The translations under genes were made by a program, and so were the position numbers. Positions 16,627-24,949 of a stretch of 64,000 nucleotides of DNA are shown in pieces. Each line of letters begins with the position of its first letter. Position 1 is the stretch's first letter. The notes beneath the pieces are model-generated. The model saw only the letters and a list, made by a program, of their open reading frames with translations. It was not told where the DNA came from and did no database searches. Source of the stretch: Acidobacteriota bacterium (GTDB lineage Bacteria > Acidobacteriota > Terriglobia > Terriglobales > Acidobacteriaceae); NCBI GenBank assembly GCA_003225055.1, contig QIAU01000137.1, forward strand, positions 53,218 through 117,217. Reading direction: 5' to 3'.

Positions 16627-17289
16627 CTACTTCTTCAGCATCTTTACCGCAACTTCCTTGAAGAAAACGACATCGTGATCGCTGTGGTTCTGCAAGCCGA
16701 CGTAGCCATCTCTAGGACGAGGCCCGCGCTCCGGCTCGAAGTTGAACTTCTTGGGCGGGACCGGGTCACCCTCCGTGTAATCGGTGACTCTTACGCCATT
16801 CAGAAAGACTATCGTGCGCGGTCCATCCAGCGTGATCTCCATTGTGTTCCACTCGGGGCCAGGCTTGCCCGGGCGGGCCAGCGGCTTCGTGAGCGAATAC
16901 AAAGTGCCGGTGACATGGTATTCATCCTCGTTGGAATTCTCGGGTTCGTTATCGATTTGAACCTCGTAGCCATAGTGCACGGGCATCCAGGCTTCCCGCG
17001 GCTCGACGGGAATGCGAATGAAGACACCAGAGTTGTCGTTGTGATCGCGCATCTTGTAGACCACGTGAATCACTGAGTTCCCCAGCTGGCCACCCGTCCA
17101 ATAGAGCAAACCCATGCCGCCATGGGTTTGAATCAGCCCATCTTCCACGGTCATCCCGCCGGGCCCGACGTGTTTCCAGCCGGTCAGGTCTTTGCCGTCA
17201 AACAACTGCTTCCACTCGCTGGATTGTCCTGGGGCAGATAACCCGCTCAGAATCGTGAGCAGAAGAAGGCTAGCGACCCGCATGAGCAT
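16627..17289 (-). CDS. DUF1080 / 3-keto-disaccharide hydrolase domain protein
   Basis: 220 residues: signal peptide (LLLLTILSGLSAPGQ) followed by a single DUF1080 domain with the typical opening EWKQLFDGKDLTGWK, the NDNSGVFIRIP strand, YGYEVQIDN and the closing GYVGLQNHSDHDVVFF. Proteins of this fold have been shown to hydrolyse 3-keto-glycosides in related clusters. It is exported, and probably cotranscribed with the Gfo/Idh/MocA gene 32 bases downstream. A second ATG at 17283 is an equally good start. Confidence 0.88.
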   Translation of the reverse strand: MLMRVASLLLLTILSGLSAPGQSSEWKQLFDGKDLTGWKHVGPGGMTVEDGLIQTHGGMGLLYWTGGQLGNSVIHVVYKMRDHNDNSGVFIRIPVEPREAWMPVHYGYEVQIDNEPENSNEDEYHVTGTLYSLTKPLARPGKPGPEWNTMEITLDGPRTIVFLNGVRVTDYTEGDPVPPKKFNFEPERGPRPRDGYVGLQNHSDHDVVFFKEVAVKMLKK

Positions 17290-17375
17290 ACCCGTCTAAT
17301 GGAATACCTGCGGCGAGCATTATAGTCGCTTCGGAGAGAAGCTCTGAGTCCCATTCTGCACAAGCCGGCGAAAAA

Positions 17376-19223
17376 CTAATCGGCGGTCGAGGACGGTTTG
17401 CCGGCGGCTGCCGCCTGAACCGGTTTGCGGTGAAGCAGGTCCACGACCGCCTGGTAAAGGCGGGCGCGAACATCATACCGCTCGTGAGCTCGGGTGATGT
17501 AGCGGACCACGATCTCGATTCCTGAAGTGGTCGGCCGGACGCTGATGGAGGGAACGGCGGAGAATGATTTAACCCGGTAGCGATTCGCCGCGCGTTGCCA
17601 TTCCTGTTCGGCAAGACGGGCGTTGGTGTCGGTTTCAGCCGTTACCAGTTTCTGAATGGCGTCGATGGTCGGATATGGGTTCTGCCCAGCTGGAATCAGG
17701 AGCCGAATCTCGTCCCACAGCCACTGGCCGGAAGTTGAAAAATTGAAGTAATGGTCTTCTACCGCATAGCTATTCACAAACGCCACTTTGCGTCCCGTAG
17801 GATGGCCGGAATCGGTCCAGTTGCCGGTTTCAAGCAGCACGGTGCGCAACAAACCGATTTCGACCACCTCACCGCCCACGCCGTTGATCTCGACCCAGTC
17901 GCCCACGCGGATTCCATTACGGCCCATCAAAATGAACCAGCCAAAGAAGGCGACAATGAAATCTTTCATGGCAACGGTCAGGCCGGCGCCGGCTAGGCCG
18001 AGAACCGTGGGGGTCTGGTTGGGAGCACCGAATATCACAAACAGGATCAGCAGTACTCCCAGCGCCTGCAAGGCGAAACGCGCCACCACTTGCAGCGTAT
18101 GCAGGCGTTTCTTTTCCGGAGTGAGTCCCGCAAAATAGCGCTCAATCAGCCGGCTGACAAGGTAGAGTCCTAAAACAATCAGCAGAATCCACAGGGCGGA
18201 TTGAATAATGCCATGCAAAGCGGTTCGCCGGTGTGCCTGCAACAGCGAAATCCAGGATCCGTAAGTGTCGCCCAACTCCTGCTCGTCTTGAATGCGCTTA
18301 TCCAGGTCGGAGAGCGCCTTTTGGTCCGTAGAGAAATGGTGCAGAGAGGATATGGCGGCGGCCGCGTTCTGCCGGGAAGAAGCCGCCGCCTGCTGGCCTG
18401 AAAGTACCAGTCCGGCTTGCTGAGCCACCGCTTGCCTCTCGGAATCTTCCCCCTTGACGTGTTGCTCCAGAGCCTGATGCCTCCCGCCCAGGTCAGTCGC
18501 GGCTCTAACTGCCCCTTGGCGGGCTTCTACCAGCTTGGCTTGTTTTTCACGGAGAGCATTCCAGGCGCGCAACTGGGCCGATAGGTTTCCTGCATCGTAG
18601 TTAATATCGAACCCCGCGGCGGGAGCCTGGGTATCACCGGCATGCTGGGTGGCTTCATGCTCGTCGAGCAGACGTTGAATTTTGCTTTGCAGGTCGCCCC
18701 CGGCGCGCGTTAAGTCTTCCTTGGCATCGTCCAGTTCGTCCTGGTCCATGGCCAACTGGGCCTGCGCGAGGTCGAGTTGCTGCTGGACGTTTTCTTTATT
18801 GCTCTCACCCCCTGAAGCCAGAGACTTGGTCAGAGTCCGGACCCGGTCCTGGTCGCTCTTGACGGCGGCTTGAACGCGACTGACACGCTGGTACAGTTCC
18901 CGGGTTTCCGGCGTCGGCTGGACGGGATGCTCCTGAGCCTCCCGCAGCGCATCGGCGAAGGCGAGGTCCACTTCATGGTCCGCCAGGCGCAGCGCCTCTT
19001 GCGCAACGCTTTGTTCTTCGGGAGTTGATGCGAGCGACAGCAGTTTTCGCGCGGTTTGCAGCGGGCGCTGATCGACGAGAGTTGTTTGTTCTTTCCCGTT
19101 CGCCCCTGTAAGTTTGTGATTGGGAACGGGCGGACTGGAACCGCCGGTGAGCTCCAGGCCAATGACGGCCAGCACAACCAAAGCGAGGAGCCCACCTGCG
19201 ACCAGCCACTGACGCGTTTTCAT
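17376..19223 (-). CDS. Mechanosensitive ion channel (MscS family) with long N-terminal coiled coil
   Basis: 615 residues from ATG 19223; the frame runs further but this start gives a proper N-terminal hydrophobic helix (QWLVAGGLLALVVLAVIGL). A long Gln/Glu/Ala-rich region of about 300 residues follows, predicted coiled coil and periplasmic. Then come several membrane helices and the MscS core: VLGLAGAGLTVAMKDFIVAF and GWFILMGRNGIRVGDWVEIN, the beta domain with VVEIGLLRTVLLETG, and a cytoplasmic C-terminal domain. Such channels release solutes on hypo-osmotic shock; the extended N terminus is like MscK/MscM types. It is divergent from the propeller gene (109-base gap). Confidence 0.9.
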   Translation of the reverse strand: MKTRQWLVAGGLLALVVLAVIGLELTGGSSPPVPNHKLTGANGKEQTTLVDQRPLQTARKLLSLASTPEEQSVAQEALRLADHEVDLAFADALREAQEHPVQPTPETRELYQRVSRVQAAVKSDQDRVRTLTKSLASGGESNKENVQQQLDLAQAQLAMDQDELDDAKEDLTRAGGDLQSKIQRLLDEHEATQHAGDTQAPAAGFDINYDAGNLSAQLRAWNALREKQAKLVEARQGAVRAATDLGGRHQALEQHVKGEDSERQAVAQQAGLVLSGQQAAASSRQNAAAAISSLHHFSTDQKALSDLDKRIQDEQELGDTYGSWISLLQAHRRTALHGIIQSALWILLIVLGLYLVSRLIERYFAGLTPEKKRLHTLQVVARFALQALGVLLILFVIFGAPNQTPTVLGLAGAGLTVAMKDFIVAFFGWFILMGRNGIRVGDWVEINGVGGEVVEIGLLRTVLLETGNWTDSGHPTGRKVAFVNSYAVEDHYFNFSTSGQWLWDEIRLLIPAGQNPYPTIDAIQKLVTAETDTNARLAEQEWQRAANRYRVKSFSAVPSISVRPTTSGIEIVVRYITRAHERYDVRARLYQAVVDLLHRKPVQAAAAGKPSSTAD

Positions 19224-19332
19224 CAAAATCGAGACCCCGGCTTCTCCAGGTCTATTATTGCCAGAATACCTGAAATCATCTACAAGCGTCGGTGCGCGAG
19301 ACGGAAAACATCTGGAGAGGGAGCCACAGTGT

Positions 19333-20379
19333 ATGATCCGAGCAACCTTGTCCCGGCGGATGAAAATTTGGTTGAGCTGGATTCTATTGCTCGGTTTTCC
19401 CGGTCTTCTCCGATCCCAAAGCACCAAGCTTTACGTGACCAACAGCGCATCGGACGACATCACTGTCATCGACCTGCCATCCTTGCGGGTCACCGGTTCG
19501 ATCAAAGTTGGCGCCCGTGTGCACGGCGCTGCCGTTCAGGCAGACGGCAAGCGGCTGTTTACCACGATCGAATCGGAGAATGCCCTCAAGATCATTGACA
19601 CAACCCAGGACAAAGTAATTGCTGCCATCAAGCTGACCGGGCGGCCCCACCAATGTGCCGCAACCGGGGACGGCAGATATGTCGCCGTGCCGATCCGGGA
19701 TAAAAACAGTCTCGATATTGTGGACGTTGCCCAGCGGAAAGTCGTCAAAACCCTGCCTCTCAGCAGGCCACACGATAGTGTCAATGCCGGCAGTAACCGG
19801 TATGTCTTCGCGAGCTCCATGGGGGATCAGAAGATCGACGTACTCGACCTCGAGACGATGGAATATTCTGCCGAGATTCCAGTTGGGGGCGTGCCACGTC
19901 CCTTCGTCGTCAGCTCCGATGGGAAGACCATGTATGTCGCCTTGAGCAACCTACACGGATTCGTCGCCGCAGATATTGTCCAAAGAAAAATAGTCAGCCG
20001 GGTTGAGATTCCCGCCGAACATGCCCACAGGAAGGAACGCTCACTTGAACCAATCGAGGTGCTCACCCATGGACTGGCGTTGTCTCCGGAACAGAGTGAG
20101 CTGTGGGTGACGAGCCTCCTGGATGCCTCGGTTTACATTTATGACGTCAAGGCAAACAAGGTTACTGGTCGTGTGGCGACGGGTGATGGGCCAAACTGGG
20201 TAGCTTTCTCGCCGGACGGAAAGTATGTATGCGTTAGTAATACGGATAGCGACGATGTTTCGATCATTGATGTGAAGTCTCGCCGCGAGTTCGCGCGTCT
20301 GAAAGTCGGCAAGGCGCCGAAGCGGCTGGTGGTGAGCGGTGCTTCTGCCGCAAGTCCTGCGGAACCGGCGCGACCCTAA
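19333..20379 (+). CDS. YVTN-type beta-propeller protein, exported
   Basis: 348 residues from ATG 19333, with GGAGAGGG about 12 bases upstream. A signal peptide (IWLSWILLLGFPGLLRSQ) precedes repeated YVTN blades: KLYVTNSASDDITVIDLPSL, RLFTTIESENALKIID, YVAVPIRDKNSLDIVD and YVCVSNTDSDDVSIIDVKSR. About seven blades close a propeller. These proteins act in the periplasm or at the surface as binding modules; no catalytic residues are apparent. Transcribed alone. Confidence 0.85.
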   Translation: MIRATLSRRMKIWLSWILLLGFPGLLRSQSTKLYVTNSASDDITVIDLPSLRVTGSIKVGARVHGAAVQADGKRLFTTIESENALKIIDTTQDKVIAAIKLTGRPHQCAATGDGRYVAVPIRDKNSLDIVDVAQRKVVKTLPLSRPHDSVNAGSNRYVFASSMGDQKIDVLDLETMEYSAEIPVGGVPRPFVVSSDGKTMYVALSNLHGFVAADIVQRKIVSRVEIPAEHAHRKERSLEPIEVLTHGLALSPEQSELWVTSLLDASVYIYDVKANKVTGRVATGDGPNWVAFSPDGKYVCVSNTDSDDVSIIDVKSRREFARLKVGKAPKRLVVSGASAASPAEPARP

Positions 20380-20384
20380 GATCC

Positions 20385-20540
20385 TTAGGCGCTCTTCCGG
20401 CTCGATGGAGGCACCTGCTGTTCTACGTCATCACTCCCGCAGTTTGGACAAGTGATCTCTGCCTCCTCGTATTCAACAAGGGTCAGCCTTTTGGAGAAAA
20501 ACTTGTCGCAGGAGTGGCACAGAAAATCGTATTCCGGCAT
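20385..20540 (-). CDS. FmdB-type zinc ribbon protein, 51 residues
   Basis: A short gene not obvious from length alone. ATG at 20540 follows an AGGTGG-like site. The product begins MPEYDFLCHSCDKFF and contains CHSC and CPNC, a four-Cys zinc ribbon, with the MPxYxxxC opening of the FmdB regulatory family; it ends at TAA 20385. Length is slightly below the usual 60-110 residues, lacking the long Ser/Gly tail of many relatives. Function of FmdB-type ribbons is poorly known (proposed regulators). It lies 5 bases from the convergent propeller gene. Confidence 0.82.
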   Translation of the reverse strand: MPEYDFLCHSCDKFFSKRLTLVEYEEAEITCPNCGSDDVEQQVPPSSRKSA

Positions 20541-20651
20541 GACCACCTACCTTGAGGCCTACAATCAAATTCTAGGTCGGCAGGGAGGCTAACTTCAAAT
20601 CCGGGTGTGATTTACGCTAGGGAGCCTGGACCTGGACCTGAATAATGTCGT

Positions 20652-20700
20652 CATCCTATAGGCGTCCGTCGGGCGCCGAAGGATCTTTCGTGCACAACTC
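20652..20700. repeat. Possible dispersed intergenic repeat, copy 1
   Basis: Contains ATCCT followed by GCCGAAGGATCTTTCGTGCA. A similar segment, ATCCT then GGCGAAGGATCTTGCGTGCA, occurs at 56325-56358. Both are intergenic. This resembles small dispersed elements seen between genes of acidobacteria; only two copies are visible here, so the call is tentative. Confidence 0.45.
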
Positions 20701-20737
20701 ACATTCGGTGCACCCCAAAGCAAAGCCAACCCCGGCA

Positions 20738-21293
20738 TTAATTCTCTCGGTGCCCTTCGGCTTGCGGCACGGCCGGACAACCAGGAAAATCTTTCAAATA
20801 TTTATTGCCGACATACCCCAAATCCTTAATGCCGATCTCACTGGTAAAGTATCCGTCGGCGGTTAAGTTTCGGAGAAAGGAGAAAAACTCGATGCCCGGC
20901 CCCAGGCTGGGATCACTCTTCGCGTTCCTGCGATAGGCAATCAGGTCCAGCATTTGCTTCTGCTGTTCCGGGGTGCAAGCCAGGTACAACTTGCCGAACC
21001 GGTCAGTGCACGTAGAGTCCAGCCACATCATCCCGCCCCCCAACTTCAGCTTGTATTCCGCACTCTCGCTGGTCAGCAGATCCCTGGCACAGCGCCTGCA
21101 ACGTTTTGTATTGGTGATCCGAGAAGAATTTTGGCTTGTAGGGAGCGTCTGGCGAGCTGGCCTTTTCCGCCTGGATCATATGATGTGCGTATTCGGCCGC
21201 CTCTGCCGGAATCACGCGCAACACGGAACCAGCAACCGCTCCCATGGTGAGCGACTTCAGCACATCACGCCGGGAAATTGATTTTGAAGACAA
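20738..21293 (-). pseudogene. Gluconate 2-dehydrogenase subunit 3 family protein, internal deletion and frameshift
   Basis: N-terminal part: Tat signal SISRRDVLKSLTMGAVAGSV and then FFSDHQYKTLQALC. C-terminal part, in another frame: DLLTSESAEYKLKLGGGMMW, LDSTCTDRFGKLYLACTPEQ, GPGIEFFSFLRNLTADGYF and IGIKDLGYVGNKYLKDFPG. The join near 21090 skips the usual 20-25 residue LIIPAD-containing segment and changes frame. This small subunit is needed for export and electron transfer of the partner flavoprotein encoded just upstream (GMC gene, 13 bases away). As written it would make only a truncated product of 96 residues. Confidence 0.82.
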
Positions 21294-21306
21294 GGCGCCC
21301 TCCAGC

Positions 21307-23013
21307 TTACAGGTTGTGTTTCTTGGCCTGCTCCAGCAAGTAGTCCGACGCTCTCCAGGACAACGCCATAATGGTCAGGGTCGGATTCTTGTCAGGGTTG
21401 GTGACAAAAGAAGCCGCATCGGTGACCAACAGGTTCTTGACATCGTGCGCCTGACAGTACTTGTTCAGAGCAGAAGTTCTTGGGTTCGCTCCCATGCGCG
21501 CCGTCCCGAGCTCATGAATGATCACGCCGCCATCGGCAATCCCGTAGGGGTGGGGACCGTCGGGGCTGGTTCTGGTGACATAGGTTCCTCCTGCAGCTTC
21601 CACGATCGCGCGGAATGTCTCCTGCATGTCCCGCGCCATTTTGATTTCGTTATCGCCCCACTGCCAATGGAAGCGCAACACCGGAATACCCCACTGATCG
21701 ACGACCTCCGGATCGATCTCGCAGTAGCTGTGCTCGTTGGGAATCATTTCTCCGCGCCCGGCAAAGCCAATGTAGGCGCCATATGACGAGCGCACCTTCC
21801 GCTTCAGGGCGAGACCGTAGCCCTCCTCCACTTCACAGAGGCCGTCCCAATCTCCCACGCCAGGCATGCCGCGCCCGCCGCCGAATTCGATATGGTAGCC
21901 CCGCAAGAAATCATTCTTTCGATTGAACTTCCACCAGGGAATGTACATGTGCATGCCGCCGACGCCGTCGTGATTATGCGGCGGCACTTTCTCCAGTTGC
22001 GGAAAATATCCGCCGCCATGACTGCCGACGGTATCGGTGAGATAACGGCCCACGACGCCAGAGGAATTGGCCAGCCCGTCCGGAAACATCGTAGACTTGG
22101 AATTCAGAAGCAGGCGCGCCGATTCGCACGCGCTGGCTGCCAGCATGAAAGCCCTGGCATGAATGCGCTGTTCGCTCCCCGTGTTCTTGTCGACATAGGA
22201 GACCGCCTCAGCCTTGCCATCCTTGCCGATCACGATTTCGCGAGCCATTGCATTCGTGAGCAGCGTCAGCCGTCCGGTTTGCTGAGCGGGCGGAATCATG
22301 ACCTGGCTGGAACTGAAGTTGGAAGCTGAGACGCATCCCCGGCCACACTGTGCACAGTAGTGGCAAGCCGGCCGGCCATTGAGAGGCTTGGTAATGATGG
22401 CAAGGCGCGAAGGCACACAAAGGACTTTCAGCTTGTCGCAAGCTTGCTTGATGAATACTTCGGTACAGCGTGGCTTGGGCGGTGGAAGGAATATGCCATC
22501 AGGCGCGCTGGCTATGTTTTCTTTGGAGCCGAAAACGCCTATATACGATTCGACCTTGTCGTAATAAGGCGCGATCTCTTCATAAGTGATAGGCCAATCG
22601 TCCCCCATGCCATCCGTGGAGCGAGCCCGGAAATCCACCGGCGCGAAACGCAGCGCGATGCGGCCCCAATGATTCGTACGGCCGCCGACCACGCGCGAGC
22701 GAAACCACTGGAAGTTGGATCCCGGAGCCGATGTGTAGGGTTCGCCTTCAATGGTCCAAGCCCCATTGGGAGCCATGAACTCGTCGTTCAGCGCGTGCCG
22801 CAAGGTTCCACCAACACCGGCTCCCCTGTGCTCCAACTCGTAAGGCCACACGTGCTCCTTGTAGTCGGTCTCGGGATGGATGGGCGGACCAGCCTCGAGC
22901 ATGACCACACTCGATCCGCCTTCGGTTAACACTTTGGCTGCTGTGCCGCCGGCGGCGCCCGAGCCGATGATGCAGACGTCATATACCTTGGGAGAATGAG
23001 TCACCTGCGCCAT
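21307..23013 (-). CDS. GMC family oxidoreductase (large subunit of a membrane sugar dehydrogenase)
   Basis: 568 residues. N-terminal FAD-binding motif VCIIGSGAAGGTAAKVL and VVMLEAGPP; central VVGGRTNHWGRIALR; C-terminal GMC domain with LGTARMGANPRTSALNKYCQ, VKNLLVTDAASFVTNPDKNP and TLTIMALSWRASDYLL. A Cys-rich CHYCAQCGRGC lies mid-protein, typical of this subgroup. It has no signal peptide itself; in related complexes it is co-exported with the Tat-tagged small subunit, whose gene here (just downstream) is broken. Expected to oxidise a sugar or sugar acid, possibly at C3, passing electrons to a cytochrome c. Confidence 0.9.
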   Translation of the reverse strand: MAQVTHSPKVYDVCIIGSGAAGGTAAKVLTEGGSSVVMLEAGPPIHPETDYKEHVWPYELEHRGAGVGGTLRHALNDEFMAPNGAWTIEGEPYTSAPGSNFQWFRSRVVGGRTNHWGRIALRFAPVDFRARSTDGMGDDWPITYEEIAPYYDKVESYIGVFGSKENIASAPDGIFLPPPKPRCTEVFIKQACDKLKVLCVPSRLAIITKPLNGRPACHYCAQCGRGCVSASNFSSSQVMIPPAQQTGRLTLLTNAMAREIVIGKDGKAEAVSYVDKNTGSEQRIHARAFMLAASACESARLLLNSKSTMFPDGLANSSGVVGRYLTDTVGSHGGGYFPQLEKVPPHNHDGVGGMHMYIPWWKFNRKNDFLRGYHIEFGGGRGMPGVGDWDGLCEVEEGYGLALKRKVRSSYGAYIGFAGRGEMIPNEHSYCEIDPEVVDQWGIPVLRFHWQWGDNEIKMARDMQETFRAIVEAAGGTYVTRTSPDGPHPYGIADGGVIIHELGTARMGANPRTSALNKYCQAHDVKNLLVTDAASFVTNPDKNPTLTIMALSWRASDYLLEQAKKHNL

Positions 23014-23046
23014 GAAGTTTTCCTGGAAATTTAAATTGCTTCTTAC

Positions 23047-23874
23047 TCAAAACCTGAGCCGCTCGAGATATTCAAAGCTCGTTTTACTGCTGTCGAGCGG
23101 TGACTTGGGTTGATCGTGTTCCACGAAGTAATGCTGGATTCCGGCCTTATCGGACTGAGCAAAGATGCTTTTGAAATCGATGGCCCCGCTGCCCACCTCC
23201 GTCATTTCACCGTCCTTCGTCATATCCTTGACGTGGACCAGCGGGAACCGTCCGGGATAACGGTCGAAATACTTCAGTGGATCCTGTCCGCCTTTTGTAA
23301 TCCAGAACAAGTCCATTTCCATCTTCACCAGGTCAGGATCGGTTTCCGCGAGAAGGATATCGTAAGGCAGCTTCCCGTTTTCCGGTTTAAACTCGAAATT
23401 GTGGTTGTGATAACCGAACTGGATGCCGGCTTTCTTGCTGGCTTCTCCGGCGCGGTTGAAAGTTTCTCCCACCCGCTTCCAGCCATCGGGTTCGCTTCGG
23501 AGTTTCTCATCAATGAAAGGGCACACGATGAAGCTCTGTCCGATCACGTGGGCATCCTCCAGCGTCTTGGGCCATTCTGTATCGAGCAATTTGTAGTTTA
23601 CGTGCGATGCCGGCGCGGTAAGCCCGTGGCGGTCGAGCATGGCGCGAACTTCCCGCGGAGTGTGATCGAAAAGCCCGGCAAATTCGACCTCCCGATAGCC
23701 GATTTCCGCAACCTTCGCGAGTGTACCTTCAAAATCACTCTTCATCAGGTCGCGTACGGTATAGAGCTCAAGGCCAATCTTGTCCAACTTGCGTTCTCCG
23801 CTTCGGGTCCAGCCAAGGCGGCTGCTTAGTAATGTCGCGGCCGTCATCGTAGCGAGAAACGTTCGGCGGTTCAT
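23047..23874 (-). CDS. Sugar phosphate isomerase/epimerase (xylose-isomerase-like TIM barrel)
   Basis: 275 residues with an N-terminal export signal (RRTFLATMTAATLLSSRLG). The AP-endonuclease-2/xylose-isomerase fold shows as IGLELYTVRDLM, REVEFAGLFDHTPREV, FGYHNHNFEF, VKMEMDLFWITKGGQDP and FPLVHVKDMTKDG, with metal-binding Glu, His and Asp in those strands. The usual role is isomerising or epimerising keto-sugars. It is 33 bases upstream of the GMC gene and probably in the same transcript, supporting a joint sugar-oxidation pathway. Confidence 0.88.
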   Translation of the reverse strand: MNRRTFLATMTAATLLSSRLGWTRSGERKLDKIGLELYTVRDLMKSDFEGTLAKVAEIGYREVEFAGLFDHTPREVRAMLDRHGLTAPASHVNYKLLDTEWPKTLEDAHVIGQSFIVCPFIDEKLRSEPDGWKRVGETFNRAGEASKKAGIQFGYHNHNFEFKPENGKLPYDILLAETDPDLVKMEMDLFWITKGGQDPLKYFDRYPGRFPLVHVKDMTKDGEMTEVGSGAIDFKSIFAQSDKAGIQHYFVEHDQPKSPLDSSKTSFEYLERLRF

Positions 23875-24040
23875 CTACAATCCCCCCTTTTCCATCTTCT
23901 CGAACGCGTAATCACGAGTGCTGGCAGTTATTGCCCTCTAGGTCAGCACTCAGACATGAGGACGAAGTCACGCACGTGCCCTCGGTGATGATGAGTAGTT
24001 AGCCTAAGTGCGTGCACGAGGCTCCACGGCTCACCCGCTT

Positions 24041-24949
24041 TCATCCGGCCGCCGATTGGAGCGCCATCTCGCGCGCCGTTATGAGTTCGTTCACCGCATT
24101 CCCCACAGGGAGAAATTCCATGGCGGCGTAACCTTCATAGTTGAGTTCGGTCAGCTTCCGGAAAATGTTGGAGTAGTTGATTTCACCGGTGCCGGGAGCA
24201 TGACGTCCTGGCACATCGGCGATGTGTACCAAGCCGACTTGTGCAATGTTGTTGTGTAGTTTCTCGATCAGATTTCCTTCCGCAATCTGCTCGTGGTAGA
24301 AGTCGTAAAGAAATTTGACGTGCGGATGATCAACCTTGCGCACGATCTCAAATCCCTCAGCGGCCGAGGTTAGGTAATACCTGGGATTTTCCTCCGGGTC
24401 GATGTTTTCTAGAAACAGGGTTACATTCTGCCGCGACGCAATTTCGGCGGAGCGCTTCAGGCACTCAAGGCAGCTCTGATGATGCTGTTTCCGTGACAGA
24501 CCCGGAACCTTGTTGCCGGACAACACAATAATGCCCTGACATTCCAGTTTTTCTGCAATCGGCAGAAGCTGGTTCAATTCCACAAGAAATGCGCCCCGTT
24601 CGCGGGGGTCGGCAATGCCTCTCTTCACCAGCGCTATCGCATCAAATGTTATGTGCAGGGAATTCTTTTTGGCCTTAAATCGACGAAAGTCATCGGGTAA
24701 CCAATTATCGTACTCACGAACGAGTTCGATTGCGTGATACCCGGCCTCGCTAACCTTCTCCAGGCGTTGTTCGAAGTCCATTTCCTTAAAAACGGTCCAT
24801 AGCATGACAGAGAGCTTGAACGGAGTGGCAGCGGCCTTGTCTTTTTCGGCTTGACCGAAGCTGCGGGGAAGCAAAACACTGCCCATTGCTGCACCCAGCG
24901 TTTTTCCAAAATCGCGGCGGTCCATACATCGAAATGCTGCGGTTGTCAT
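24041..24949 (-). CDS. Hydroxypyruvate-isomerase-like TIM barrel protein, Tat-exported
   Basis: 302 residues from ATG 24949, or 294 from ATG 24925, the latter beginning MDRRDFGKTLGAAMGSVLLP, a twin-arginine signal. The barrel carries LSVMLWTVFKEMDFEQRLE, YHAIELVREYDNWLP, VTLFLENIDPEENPRYYL, VKFLYDFYHEQIAEGNL and VGLVHIADVPGRHAPGTGEI, the typical pattern of hydroxypyruvate isomerase (Hyi) relatives. The longer start overlaps the upstream gene stop as ATGA, which suggests coupling. Exported forms of this family are frequent in sugar-catabolic clusters; exact substrate unknown. Confidence 0.85.
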   Translation of the reverse strand: MTTAAFRCMDRRDFGKTLGAAMGSVLLPRSFGQAEKDKAAATPFKLSVMLWTVFKEMDFEQRLEKVSEAGYHAIELVREYDNWLPDDFRRFKAKKNSLHITFDAIALVKRGIADPRERGAFLVELNQLLPIAEKLECQGIIVLSGNKVPGLSRKQHHQSCLECLKRSAEIASRQNVTLFLENIDPEENPRYYLTSAAEGFEIVRKVDHPHVKFLYDFYHEQIAEGNLIEKLHNNIAQVGLVHIADVPGRHAPGTGEINYSNIFRKLTELNYEGYAAMEFLPVGNAVNELITAREMALQSAAG

